From Actinospica robiniae DSM 44927 (GTDB taxonomy: Bacteria > Actinomycetota > Actinomycetes > Streptomycetales > Catenulisporaceae), in contig NZ_KI632511.1 in NCBI RefSeq assembly GCF_000504285.1, positions 8,228,154-8,292,153 on the forward strand: a DNA stretch of 64,000 nt, read 5' to 3'. Shown piece after piece: positions 24,517 through 33,489 of this stretch (positions within the stretch are counted from its first letter, which is position 1; every line of letters begins with the position of its first letter). A model generated the notes under the pieces. That model did not search any database and had not been told where the DNA came from. It saw only the letters and a list, made by a program, of their open reading frames with translations. The position numbers and the translations under genes were made by a program.

Positions 24517-24549
24517 CGGATCGACCCGTGTCCGGATTGACCCCGTGTC
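24517..24549. repeat. Adjacent 16/17-bp direct repeats between divergent genes
   Basis: CGGATCGACCCGTGTC (24517-24532) is followed at once by CGGATTGACCCCGTGTC (24533-24549) in the 81-base gap between the M55 and GNAT genes. They could be tandem regulator half-sites or a small duplication. Confidence 0.5.
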
Positions 24550-24564
24550 TGCGGGACGGGAAGG

Positions 24565-25437
24565 ATGGCCCGCGTGACCGATCATGGCTGGACGTTGACG
24601 GGGGACGCAAGCGCCTTCGCGGACGCGTCGCTGGAGTTCCTGAGCCTCGACCCCGTCGGTAACACGATCATCCTCGGCATCGCCGCCGGGCTGCGCACGA
24701 GTCCGCGGCAGCCGAGGGAGCAGGACTGCTACGGCTGGTGGGTCGACGAAGAGGGCCGGCTCGGCGCGGCGTTCGCGGCGCAGTACCCGTACCCGGTCAC
24801 GCTCGGTGCCCAGGTATCCGAGCGAGCCGCCGCCGAGCTCCCCGCGGTCTGGCAGGCCTCCGGGCGCGACCGGCCCATCGGGGTTGCCGGCGGCGTGCGG
24901 GTCGCCGAGGACATCGCGGCGCGCTGGGCGAGGCTGCTCGGCCTCAGCTACCGGGCTAAGGCGAACCACGAGATGCGGCTGTTCTCCTTCGCCGAGCCCA
25001 CTCCGCCCGACACCGCACCGGCCGGCCACGGCCGCCTGGCCGGCCCGGCGGACGTGGCAATGCTGTGTGAATGGGATCTGGCCTTCTTCCGCGACTGCGG
25101 CCTCACGGTCCCGCACGATCCGGAGCCCTTCGTCCGGGCTCGCGTCCTCGATCGCAGGCAGCTGCTGTGGACCCGCGGCGGCGAGCCGGTGGCCTGCGCC
25201 AACTTCACCGGCGTCGCCGCTGGAGGCTCGCGCATCACCGGTGTCTACACCCCGCCCGAGCACCGGCGCCACGGCTACGCGGCCGGAGTGACCTGGGCCG
25301 CCGCGCACGAGGCGCTGGCCCGCGGCGCCGAACACGTCATGCTCCACACCGACCTGGCCAACCCGACCAGCAACGCGATCTACCAGCGCATCGGCTTCCG
25401 CCCGGTGCGCGACGTGACCGAGTTCGAGTTCGTTTGA
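24565..25437 (+). CDS. GNAT-family N-acetyltransferase (two-lobed)
   Basis: The 290-residue protein has a complete C-terminal GNAT domain (residues ~155-290): ITGVYTPPEHRRHGYAAGVT carries the acetyl-CoA loop and LANPTSNAIYQRIGFRPV is the typical end. The N-terminal half is a degenerate GNAT lobe, as in other double-domain members. ATG 24565 sits directly behind GGGAAGG; GTG 24574 would have better spacing and is an alternative. Substrate unknown. Confidence 0.82.
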   Translation: MARVTDHGWTLTGDASAFADASLEFLSLDPVGNTIILGIAAGLRTSPRQPREQDCYGWWVDEEGRLGAAFAAQYPYPVTLGAQVSERAAAELPAVWQASGRDRPIGVAGGVRVAEDIAARWARLLGLSYRAKANHEMRLFSFAEPTPPDTAPAGHGRLAGPADVAMLCEWDLAFFRDCGLTVPHDPEPFVRARVLDRRQLLWTRGGEPVACANFTGVAAGGSRITGVYTPPEHRRHGYAAGVTWAAAHEALARGAEHVMLHTDLANPTSNAIYQRIGFRPVRDVTEFEFV

Positions 25438-25468
25438 CGATCCGAGCGCTGGGGCCGTCACCGCCGGG

Positions 25469-26446
25469 TCAGCGCGCGACGAGCCCGGAGCCGCCCGAGC
25501 CGGCCATCCGCGGCGGCCCGACGATCAGCGGATCCGGCACGCCGACCAGTTCGCTGTTCTTCCCGCTGTACTCGACCTGGGAGAGCACGAAGCGGATGGC
25601 CTCGAGCCGGGCCAGGCGCTTGCCGTTGCCGTTCACCACCGTCCACGGCGCCAGATCGGTGTGGGTGGCGGTGAACATCGCCTCCTTGGCCCGGGTGTAG
25701 GCGTCCCAACGGTCGAGCGAGGCCAGGTCGTTCGGGCTGAGCTTCCACCGGCGCACCGGGTCCACGTCGCGGATGACGAAGCGGGTCAACTGCTCCGCGC
25801 GGGAGACCGAGAACCAGAACTTGACCAGGATGATCCCGTCCTCCACCAGCATCCGCTCGAACAGAGGCGTCTGACGCAGGAACAGCCGGTACTCCTCCTC
25901 GGTGCAGTAGCCCATCACCGGCTCCACCGTGGCGCGGTTGTACCAGGAGCGGTCGAAGAGCACGAACTCGCCGGCCGAGGGCAGGTTCGCCACGTACCGC
26001 TGGAAGTACCAGCTGGTGCGCTCCTGCTTGTTCGGCTTGTTCAGCGCCACCACCCGCACCCCGCGCGGGTTCAGGTGCTGGATGAACCGCTTGATGGTGC
26101 TGCCCTTGCCGGCCGCGTCCCGGCCCTCGAACACGATCACCAGCCGCGCTCCGGTCTCCTTCGCCCAGGTCTGCAGCTTGAGCAGCTCGATCTGCAGGGC
26201 GCGCTTGGCCGGGTCGTACTCGGCCCGCTTCATCAGGCTCTCGTACGGGTAGCCCTGCCGCCAGGTGTCCACCTCGCGCCCGTCCGGGCGGATCAGGATC
26301 GGGTCATAGCCGTCCGGGTACTCCACCCGCAGGTCGGCGTGGGTGCGGTACTCGCGCACCCAGTCGCTCAGCTGCCCGCTGATCGTGTCCAGGTCGACCA
26401 GCGGGTAGAGCGACTTCTTCAGGTCGATCGGATGCTCGGCCTCCAT
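25469..26446 (-). CDS. ppk2: Polyphosphate kinase 2
   Basis: The 325-residue protein is a PPK2-family kinase that moves phosphate between polyphosphate and nucleotides. The Walker A motif is FEGRDAAGKGSTIKRF, the lid-proximal motif DRSWYNRATVEPVMGY and the Walker-B-like segment LVKFWFSVSRAEQ. The upstream frame extends to 26506, but ATG 26446 has GGAGGACGGAGG in front and begins at the conserved N-terminus. It is divergent from the Pls-type synthetase, with 174 bases between starts; polyphosphate-driven ATP regeneration for that synthetase is an attractive but unproven link. Confidence 0.92.
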   Translation of the reverse strand: MEAEHPIDLKKSLYPLVDLDTISGQLSDWVREYRTHADLRVEYPDGYDPILIRPDGREVDTWRQGYPYESLMKRAEYDPAKRALQIELLKLQTWAKETGARLVIVFEGRDAAGKGSTIKRFIQHLNPRGVRVVALNKPNKQERTSWYFQRYVANLPSAGEFVLFDRSWYNRATVEPVMGYCTEEEYRLFLRQTPLFERMLVEDGIILVKFWFSVSRAEQLTRFVIRDVDPVRRWKLSPNDLASLDRWDAYTRAKEAMFTATHTDLAPWTVVNGNGKRLARLEAIRFVLSQVEYSGKNSELVGVPDPLIVGPPRMAGSGGSGLVAR

Positions 26447-26620
26447 CGCGCCTCCGTCCTCCGCCCTCCGCCTCGCCGGACCGTCGCCGGGTCCGTCTGC
26501 TGCCACGCGCCGGCGGATCCGCCGCGCCCTGCTCGTTTATGGTGACAAATCAGCTGATATGCCGCACCTCTGTTAGGCTGACTGGAGTCCGCTGTCTCCT
26601 CGAGGAAGCAGGCGCTCACG
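26447..26620. promoter_or_regulatory. Divergent ppk2 / Pls-type synthetase control region
   Basis: The 174-base gap contains the perfect palindrome ATCAGCTGAT (26549-26558) in a locally AT-richer stretch, a possible operator shared by both directions. No strong -35/-10 pair is obvious. Confidence 0.4.
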
Positions 26621-29600
26621 TTGCCGCCCCACCGCCTGCTGGCCGACACCGCCCGATACGGGTCCGTGGCCGCTGCGCCGACGCCGCGCACACTGATCGA
26701 CGTGCTCGAGGACACCGCGGCCCGGCATCCGCTGGCTCCCGCGCTCGACGACGGCGCCAGCCGACTCGACTACGCCACCCTGCTCGCCGACGTCTCCGAA
26801 CTCGCCGAGCGCTTCGGTGAGGCGGGCGTGGGCCGGGGCGACCGCGTCGGCATCCACATACCCTCAGGTACGGCCCAGCTCTACCTCGCCGTCCTGGGCG
26901 TGCTCGCGGCCGGCGCCTCCTATGTGCCGGTGGACGTGGACGATCCGCCGGAGCGGGCCGCACTGGTGTTCGGCGAGGCGAGTGTGCGCGCGGTGATCCG
27001 CGAGGGCCTGCGCATCGAGGTGACCGGCAGCGCGTCGCCACACCCTGCGACGGCCGCCGCCACGAGCGCCGCCACCGTGCCCTCGGCACGCCCCAGCGTC
27101 GAGGACGACGCCTGGATCATCTTCACCTCCGGCTCCACCGGCACCCCCAAGGGCGTCGCGGTGACCCACCGCGCCGCGGCCGCGTTCGTCGACGCCGAGG
27201 CCCGGCTGTTCCTGCGTCAGGCGCCGCTGGGCCCGGGGGACCGGGTGCTGGCCGGGCTGTCCGTGGCCTTCGACGCCTCCTGCGAGGAGATGTGGCTGGC
27301 CTGGCGGCACGGCGCCTGCCTGGTGCCCGCGCCGCGGTCGCTCGTGCGCAGCGGCGTGGACCTCGGGCCGTGGCTGCTCGAACGCGGCGTCACCGCCGTC
27401 TCCACCGTGCCCACCCTGGCCGCGCTCTGGCCGGCCGAGGCACTCGAGCAGGTCAGGCTGCTGATATTCGGCGGCGAGGCCTGCCCGCCCGAGCTGGCCG
27501 AGCGCCTGGCTGTGGACGGGCGCGAGGTGTGGAACACCTACGGCCCCACCGAGGCGACGGTCGTGGCCACCGCCGCCCTGCTCACCGGCGAGGGCCCGGT
27601 CCGGATCGGACTGCCGCTCGACGGCTGGGAGCTCGCCGTCATCGATGCCGCGGGAGTACCGGTCGCGCCCGGTGAATCCGGGGAGCTGGTCATAGCCGGC
27701 GTCGGCCTCGCCCGCTACCTCGACGCGGAGAAGGACGCCGCCAAGTACGCGCCGCTGCCCGCAGCCGGCTGGGATCGGGCCTACCGCAGCGGCGACCTCG
27801 TCCGCGCGGACCCCGAGGGCCTGGTCTTCCTCGGCCGTGCGGACGAGCAGGTCAAGCTCGGCGGCCGGCGAATCGAACTCGGCGAGATCGACGCCGCGTT
27901 GCAGGCGTTGCCGGGCGTGACGGCGGCGGCCGCGGCGGTCAAGGGCCCGACGGGTGGTCAGGTCCTCGTCGGCTACGTCGTCGTGCGCGAGGACGAAACC
28001 GCCGAGCCCTTCGATCCGGCTTCCGCGCGCGCACTGCTGGCCACGCGCCTGCCCGCCGCCCTCGTGCCGCGCATCGCCGTCGTCGAGCAGTTGCCGACGC
28101 GCACGTCGGGCAAGGTGGATCGCAATGCCCTGCCGTGGCCGCTGCCCGAGCCCGCGGCGTCGCCGACCGCCGCGGAGGACGAAGGCCCAGTTGAGCTGAC
28201 GCCGGCCCAGGAGGAGCTCGCCGAGCATTGGACGAGCGTGCTCGGCGACCGCCCGCTCGGTCTCGGCGCGGACTTCTTCGACGCCGGCGGCGGCAGTCTG
28301 GCCGCGGCGCGCCTTGTCTCCGTGCTTCGGACCGCCCACCCGACCGTCACTGTGCGCGACGTCTACGACAACCCGGTCTTCGCCGATCTGGCCGACCGCC
28401 TCGCCGAACTGGCGCCCGCGTCCGGTGCGCCGGACGGTCTCGTCGGCGCCCACGGCGAGTCGGCCCTGCCGCGCCCAGTCCGCCCTGTGTTCCAGTGGGC
28501 CCAGGCCGTGGCGATGGTGCCTGTCTCGATCCTCGGCGCGGTGCGCTGGCTCACCGTCCTCGCCGCGGCCGGAAACGTCTTCAGCCCGCCGTGGGCGCCG
28601 CATGTGTCCTGGTGGGCCGTGCTCGTCGGGTTCCTGCTCTTCGTCACCCCGCCCGGCCGGCTGCTGCTCTCCGCACTCGGGGCCCGCCTGCTGCTGCGCG
28701 ACCTGCTCCCGGGCCGCTACCCGCGCGGCGGCCGCGCGCACCTGCGGCTGTGGGCGGCCCAGGTCCTGGCCGAACGGCTCGGTGTCTTCAGCATCTCCAG
28801 CGGCCCCTGGCTCGTGCTCTACGCCCGTGCGCTCGGCGCCCGGATCGGCCGCGACGCCATCCTGCACTCGCCGCCGCCGATCACCGGGCACCTGAGGCTC
28901 GGCGAAGGCGCGGCGATCGAGCCCGAAGTCGACCTGACAGGCCATTGGGTGGACGGCGACGTGGTGCACGTCGGCGAGATCCGAGTCGGCGACGGCGCCT
29001 CGGCCGGCACCCGTTCCACTCTGCTGCCCGGCGCCCGCGTCGGCGCCCACGCCCGGATCGAGCCGGGATCCGCGGTCGACGGCGAGGTGCCCGCGGGCGA
29101 GCGGTGGGCCGGATCCCCGGCCGAGCCGGTCCGGCCCGGCAAGGGCGGCGGAAAGAACGCCGCGAAGCCGCAGGGTCCGCCGACCGCGCACGCCGCGTTC
29201 ACCAGGCGATGGAACGCCGGTTACGGCGTCACCGCGGTATTGCTCGGACTGCTGCCGCTGGCCGCCGCCGTCCCGGCCCTGACCGTGCTGGCCGCGTTCC
29301 TCGGCGGCTCCAGCACGCTGTGGCAGGCCTTCGCTCAAGGCCTCGCCGGGCTCGCGCCGACCGTGATCGTCTTCTTCCTCACCTTCGCCCTGCTCGTGTT
29401 CGCCGGAGTACGGGCCCTGAGCGTCGGCATGCGGCCCGGCGACTTCCCACTGCACAGCCTCCCCGCTTGGCGCGTGTGGACGACGACGCAGCTCATGGCG
29501 ATGTCGCGGATCTGGCTCTACCCGCTCTACGCCAGCATCGCCACACCGGTCTGGCTGCGGCTGCTCGGGATGAAGGTCGGGCGCGACGTGGAGGCCTCCA

Positions 29601-30598
29601 CCGTGCTCGCCGTGCCCGCGATGACGAGCGTCGACCACGGCGCCTTCCTCGCCGACGACACCATGATCGCGCCCTACGAGCTGTCCGAGGGCATGCTCAG
29701 CGTCGGCGCGGTGCGGATCGGCAAGCGCGTCTTCGTCGGCAACTCCGGCATGGTGGGTCTCGGCCGCAAGCTGCCCAAGGGCAGCCTCGTCGGCGTGCTC
29801 TCGGCCGCGCCGACCAAGGCCAAGCGGGGCAAGTCCTACCTCGGCATGCCGCCGGAGCGGCTCCGCCGGGCGAGCCAGGACACGGACAGCTCGCTCACCT
29901 ACAACCCGCCCGCGCGGCTCAAGGCGGCGCGCGCCGCGGTGGAGATCTGCCGTATCGTGCCCGCGATGATCTCGGCCGGCCTCGTCCTGTTCGCCGCGGC
30001 GCTCGTGGCGCAGACCGCCCGCAGCCTCGGCACCCCCGCAGCCGTGCTGCTGGCCGGTCCGATCGTGCTCGCCGCGGGCGCCCTCGGAGCCGCGCTCGCG
30101 GTAGCCGCCAAATGGGCGATCGTCGGACGGATCGCGGCCGAGGACAAGCCGCTGTGGAGTTCCTTCGTCTGGCGCAACGAGCTCGCCGACAACTTCATCG
30201 AGCTCATCGGCGCCCCCTGGTTCGCCGAAACCTGGCTTGGCACCGGAGTGCTCAACCTCTGGCTGCGCGCGCTCGGATCCCGGATCGGCCGCGGCGTCTG
30301 GTGCGAGACGTACTGGCTGCCCGAGGCCGACCTGATCGTGCTGGCCGACGGCGCGACGGTGAACCGCGGCTGCGTGGTCCAGACCCACCTGTTCCACGAC
30401 CGCGTCATGAGCATGGACCTCGTCACCCTGCATGAAGGCGCCACCCTCGGCCCGCAGTGCGTGATCCTGCCGGCCGCTGCCATCGGCACCGGCGCAACCG
30501 TCGGCCCCGCTTCCCTCGTCATGCGCGGCGAGGCGGTGCCGCCCCGCACCCGCTGGACCGGCAACCCGATCGCCCCCTGGCACGAAAAGCCCGAGTGA
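26621..30598 (+). CDS. Pls/PosA-type membrane peptide synthetase (A-T-6TM-three tandem domains), predicted lysine-activating
   Basis: The 1325-residue protein has an adenylation domain (~30-500) with FTSGSTGTPKGVAVTH, NTYGPTEAT, YRSGDLV, GRADEQVKLGGRRIELGEID and Lys498 in TSGKVDR. A carrier domain follows with DFFDAGGGSLAA (Ser ~558). Then come six hydrophobic segments in three pairs (~627-690, ~872-930, ~1112-1170), each followed by a hexapeptide/acyltransferase-like domain (VGRDVEASTVL; IGRGVWCETYWLPEADL). This matches the 1319-residue epsilon-poly-lysine synthetase Pls. Aligned by eye to GrsA, the pocket residues are D218 A219 E222 S261 I282 G284 T306 V314 V315 K498, almost the known lysine code. 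TTG 26621 follows GAGGAAGCAGG. Product chemistry is inferred. Confidence 0.88.
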   Translation: MPPHRLLADTARYGSVAAAPTPRTLIDVLEDTAARHPLAPALDDGASRLDYATLLADVSELAERFGEAGVGRGDRVGIHIPSGTAQLYLAVLGVLAAGASYVPVDVDDPPERAALVFGEASVRAVIREGLRIEVTGSASPHPATAAATSAATVPSARPSVEDDAWIIFTSGSTGTPKGVAVTHRAAAAFVDAEARLFLRQAPLGPGDRVLAGLSVAFDASCEEMWLAWRHGACLVPAPRSLVRSGVDLGPWLLERGVTAVSTVPTLAALWPAEALEQVRLLIFGGEACPPELAERLAVDGREVWNTYGPTEATVVATAALLTGEGPVRIGLPLDGWELAVIDAAGVPVAPGESGELVIAGVGLARYLDAEKDAAKYAPLPAAGWDRAYRSGDLVRADPEGLVFLGRADEQVKLGGRRIELGEIDAALQALPGVTAAAAAVKGPTGGQVLVGYVVVREDETAEPFDPASARALLATRLPAALVPRIAVVEQLPTRTSGKVDRNALPWPLPEPAASPTAAEDEGPVELTPAQEELAEHWTSVLGDRPLGLGADFFDAGGGSLAAARLVSVLRTAHPTVTVRDVYDNPVFADLADRLAELAPASGAPDGLVGAHGESALPRPVRPVFQWAQAVAMVPVSILGAVRWLTVLAAAGNVFSPPWAPHVSWWAVLVGFLLFVTPPGRLLLSALGARLLLRDLLPGRYPRGGRAHLRLWAAQVLAERLGVFSISSGPWLVLYARALGARIGRDAILHSPPPITGHLRLGEGAAIEPEVDLTGHWVDGDVVHVGEIRVGDGASAGTRSTLLPGARVGAHARIEPGSAVDGEVPAGERWAGSPAEPVRPGKGGGKNAAKPQGPPTAHAAFTRRWNAGYGVTAVLLGLLPLAAAVPALTVLAAFLGGSSTLWQAFAQGLAGLAPTVIVFFLTFALLVFAGVRALSVGMRPGDFPLHSLPAWRVWTTTQLMAMSRIWLYPLYASIATPVWLRLLGMKVGRDVEASTVLAVPAMTSVDHGAFLADDTMIAPYELSEGMLSVGAVRIGKRVFVGNSGMVGLGRKLPKGSLVGVLSAAPTKAKRGKSYLGMPPERLRRASQDTDSSLTYNPPARLKAARAAVEICRIVPAMISAGLVLFAAALVAQTARSLGTPAAVLLAGPIVLAAGALGAALAVAAKWAIVGRIAAEDKPLWSSFVWRNELADNFIELIGAPWFAETWLGTGVLNLWLRALGSRIGRGVWCETYWLPEADLIVLADGATVNRGCVVQTHLFHDRVMSMDLVTLHEGATLGPQCVILPAAAIGTGATVGPASLVMRGEAVPPRTRWTGNPIAPWHEKPE

Positions 30599-31938
30599 CC
30601 CGCACGATGCCCGAGCACGAACCGTACTTCCCCCGGCACGGCAACGACGGATACCGCGTCGGCCACTACGACCTGACGCTCGCCTACCGCGTCGGCACGA
30701 ACCGGCTCGAGGCGACCGCCGTGCTGACCGCCACGGCCGAGGAGGGCGACGCCCTCGGCGCGTTCGAACTCGACTTCTCGAACGGGCTGCGCCCCGACCG
30801 GGTCAGCGTGGACGGCATGCGCGTGCGCCACACCCACCGCACGGGCAAGCTCCGCGTCACCCTGCCTGGCGACCGGCCGATCGCCGCCGGCGCCACCTTC
30901 CAGGTCGAGGTGCGCTACGCGGGGACGCCGCGGCTTGTCTCGAGCCCGTACGGCGGCCTCGGCTGGGAGCAGTTGACCGACGGCGTGCTCGTCGCGAGTC
31001 AGCCCGTCGGCGCCCCGTCCTGGTTCCCGTGCGACGACCGGCCCGACCGCAAGGCGACCTACCGCATCGCGGTCACAACGGCTTCGGCGTACCACGTCGT
31101 GGCCAACGGCATGCTCGAGGAGCGGATGCCGGGCGGATCGACCACGACCTGGGTCTACCGGCAGGAAGCGCCGATGTCGACGTACCTGGCCACTGTGCAG
31201 ATCGGCCGGTACCGGGAGATCGAGCTGCCCGGAAGCGTCCCGCAGCAGCTGATCGCCCCGCCCCGGCTGGCTGCCCGGGCCGGCGCCGCGTTCGCCCGGC
31301 AGGCCCGGATGATCGACGTCTTCCAGCAGCGCTTCGGTCCCTACCCCTTCGCCGGGTACACCGCGCTCATCGCGGACGACGAACTCGAGATCCCGATCGA
31401 GGCGCAGGGCCTGTCCATCTTCGGCACGAATCACCTCGCTGAGGGCTGGGACAACGAACGGCTGGTCGCGCACGAACTGGCCCACCAGTGGTTCGGCAAC
31501 AGCCTGACGGTCGTGGACTGGCGCGACATCTGGCTGCACGAGGGCTTCGCCGCGTACGCCGAGTGGATCTGGTCGGAGGCCAGCGGCCAGCGCACCGCCG
31601 ACGAACACGCCCGCCGCTGGCACCGCCGCCTCGACCGCCTCCCGCAAGACCTCGTGCTCGTCGAACCCGGCGTCGGGCAGCTGTTCGACGACCGGGTCTA
31701 CAAGCGCGGCGCCCTGACCTTGCACGCGCTGCGCCTGACCGTGGGCGACGAGGCGTTCTTCCGGATACTGCGAGAGTGGACCACCACGTACCGGCACGCC
31801 GGGGTGCGCACGAGCGACTTCGTGGGCTTGTTCGCCGGCCACTACTCCGGACTGACGACGCCGATCCTGAACCAGGGCTCTTTCTTCGAACGCTGGCTGG
31901 AGTGGCCGAGGCTGCCGCAGCTGCCGGTCGTGATCTGA
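30595..31938 (+). CDS. M1-family zinc aminopeptidase, coupled to the Pls-type gene (Pld-like)
   Basis: The 447-residue M1 metallopeptidase has HELAHQWFG and the downstream Glu ligand in DIWLHEGFAAYAEW; the exopeptidase loop is unusual (EIPIEAQGLSIFG in place of the common GAMEN). At about 450 residues it is the short form lacking the C-terminal helical domain of PepN. GTG 30595 overlaps the stop of the synthetase gene (GTGA); ATG 30607 is an alternative. Known epsilon-poly-lysine-degrading enzymes (Pld) are zinc aminopeptidases of this class, so a self-protection or chain-trimming role is likely. No signal peptide is seen. Confidence 0.88.
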   Translation: MTRTMPEHEPYFPRHGNDGYRVGHYDLTLAYRVGTNRLEATAVLTATAEEGDALGAFELDFSNGLRPDRVSVDGMRVRHTHRTGKLRVTLPGDRPIAAGATFQVEVRYAGTPRLVSSPYGGLGWEQLTDGVLVASQPVGAPSWFPCDDRPDRKATYRIAVTTASAYHVVANGMLEERMPGGSTTTWVYRQEAPMSTYLATVQIGRYREIELPGSVPQQLIAPPRLAARAGAAFARQARMIDVFQQRFGPYPFAGYTALIADDELEIPIEAQGLSIFGTNHLAEGWDNERLVAHELAHQWFGNSLTVVDWRDIWLHEGFAAYAEWIWSEASGQRTADEHARRWHRRLDRLPQDLVLVEPGVGQLFDDRVYKRGALTLHALRLTVGDEAFFRILREWTTTYRHAGVRTSDFVGLFAGHYSGLTTPILNQGSFFERWLEWPRLPQLPVVI

Positions 31939-31972
31939 GCCTTCGCGGGCTCTGCCGATCCGGGTGGGCGGC

Positions 31973-33181
31973 TCAGGCCGCGCGGGCGAAATCGGCGAGC
32001 ATCCGGCGCCCGCGCAGCGCCACCTCGATTTCGAACCTCGACTCAGGGTTCGCCAACGCCGCACCCAGCAGCTCCTGCATCCGGTGCAGGCGGCTGCGCG
32101 CCGTCTGCGGATGGATCCCGAGCCGCGCGGCCACCTCCGGGGCGGTGCCGCGACTGGTGTCCAGCCAGGCGAGCAGTGTCGCCTCGAGCCGATCCCGCTG
32201 CTTCACGGTGAGCCCGCCCAGCGGGGCCAGCCGCCGCTCTCCGATCAGCCGCACCAGCGCCTCGTCGGTGAGCAGCAGCAGCGCCGGCAGGTGGGCGTCG
32301 CAGCGGATCGGTGCGTGCTCGAGGGCTGATTCAGGCAGCCGTTCCCGGGCCAGCCGGGCCCAGCGCAGCGAATCCCCGGCAGCCCGCAGCGGCACCGTCG
32401 GCCCGACCACCGCCCGCCGTTCCCGGAGGAACTGCGCGATCTCCGGCTTGCCGAGCCAGGCGTCCGGCTCCGGCAGCAGCAGGCAGGGGTTCGCCGACGT
32501 CAGATCCGCCAGCACCTCCTCCGGCAGACGCGCGAAGCCCGCCGCGTGCGGCCGCGGGTCCACCGCCTCGCGCCAGTCGGAACCCGGCCCGAGAGCCACG
32601 CCGGCGACCACTTCCGGCAGGGCCCAGTCCGCCTCCTCGGCCGCCGCCTCGAGCTGGTCCGGCGCCGCGCCGTCGAAAACGGCCGCCAGCAGCCGCCGTC
32701 GGCGTTGGTGGGCCTCGCCGATGTCGGCCTTCGCCTGCGCATAACCGAGCACCGACGCGGTGGCGATCTGGTCGACGTGGGTGAACACGGCCTCGGCGAG
32801 ATCAACCATCTGATCCGGGCGCATCCCGACCCGCCGGGCCACCCGCGCGTACCGGCGCCAGGCCAGCCGTCCGCCGAGTCGGCAGGCCGACTGCAGCGCG
32901 TCCATGCTGCGCCCCTCGGCCAGCTCCGAACGGCCCAGCCGACGGTAGACCCAGGCCCGCTGGCTGGCCGGCGCCGCCTGCCCCTCCACCACGTCGGCGA
33001 ACTCGGCCAGCGCCGTCTGCACCCCGAGCATCAGGCCACTGACGAAGAGCGAGTCCATCGGCCGGTCGTACTCCGGGATCAGGTTCCTGATCTCCCGGAC
33101 GATCTCCAGGACCAGGCTCGGGTTCTCCCGGCGCAGGTCCCCGGCGAAGCCCCGGGGCCAGCCGATCCGCTGTGCGAACAC
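31973..33181 (-). CDS. PucR-family transcriptional regulator
   Basis: The 402-residue protein has a C-terminal PucR helix-turn-helix (TAPEVAARLGIHPQTARSRLHRMQELLG, ~residues 345-375). The N-terminal region is a helical sensor without recognised catalytic motifs and with a GGDEF-like-fold middle, as in CdaR/PucR proteins. GTG 33181 is preceded by GGGAGGAGCCG. It is divergent from a secreted lipase gene, which may be its target. Confidence 0.85.
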   Translation of the reverse strand: MFAQRIGWPRGFAGDLRRENPSLVLEIVREIRNLIPEYDRPMDSLFVSGLMLGVQTALAEFADVVEGQAAPASQRAWVYRRLGRSELAEGRSMDALQSACRLGGRLAWRRYARVARRVGMRPDQMVDLAEAVFTHVDQIATASVLGYAQAKADIGEAHQRRRRLLAAVFDGAAPDQLEAAAEEADWALPEVVAGVALGPGSDWREAVDPRPHAAGFARLPEEVLADLTSANPCLLLPEPDAWLGKPEIAQFLRERRAVVGPTVPLRAAGDSLRWARLARERLPESALEHAPIRCDAHLPALLLLTDEALVRLIGERRLAPLGGLTVKQRDRLEATLLAWLDTSRGTAPEVAARLGIHPQTARSRLHRMQELLGAALANPESRFEIEVALRGRRMLADFARAA

Positions 33182-33489
33182 CGGCTCCTCCCGGTCCGAC
33201 CACGTTGTTACCGGTGAGTATCCGTCGATGTTACCGGCCGGTCAATACCGTGGGGTACACCCGGGCCCGGCGCGTGCTCCGCGCCCCGGACGTACGGCCG
33301 CGAAAGCGCTCAGCCTCATGACAGAGCTGTGACCGGCCCCGCCGCGATTCCTATCAACCGGCCGAAGTCTTCCGCCCCGGCCTGCGCGGATGCGTTGACG
33401 CTCGCGCCGCCGCGCTCCTACCGTCACGCCCCGAACGCGGCGTCGTGGTCCCGGGCGCCGCCGCGGACCCACGACTCAAGGGAGAGTCC
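33182..33489. promoter_or_regulatory. Divergent pucR / lipase control region with palindrome
   Basis: TTACCGGCCGGTCAA (33231-33245) is a near-perfect inverted repeat; its left half TTACCGGT recurs at 33208-33215, 23 bases away. Both lie within 70 bases of the pucR start. The rest of the 308-base gap holds no gene. Confidence 0.5.

Noticed and set aside
24484-25461. Upstream extension of the M55 peptidase frame
   Set aside because: The family starts at MKIFLSSDMEG. The extension is antisense to the GNAT gene and of shadow composition.
26864-30583. A 1239-codon open frame on the reverse strand of the Pls-type gene
   Set aside because: It is a mirror frame produced by high GC at third codon positions. 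It is low-complexity Arg/Gly/Ala/His-rich, with no domain, start signal or ribosome site.
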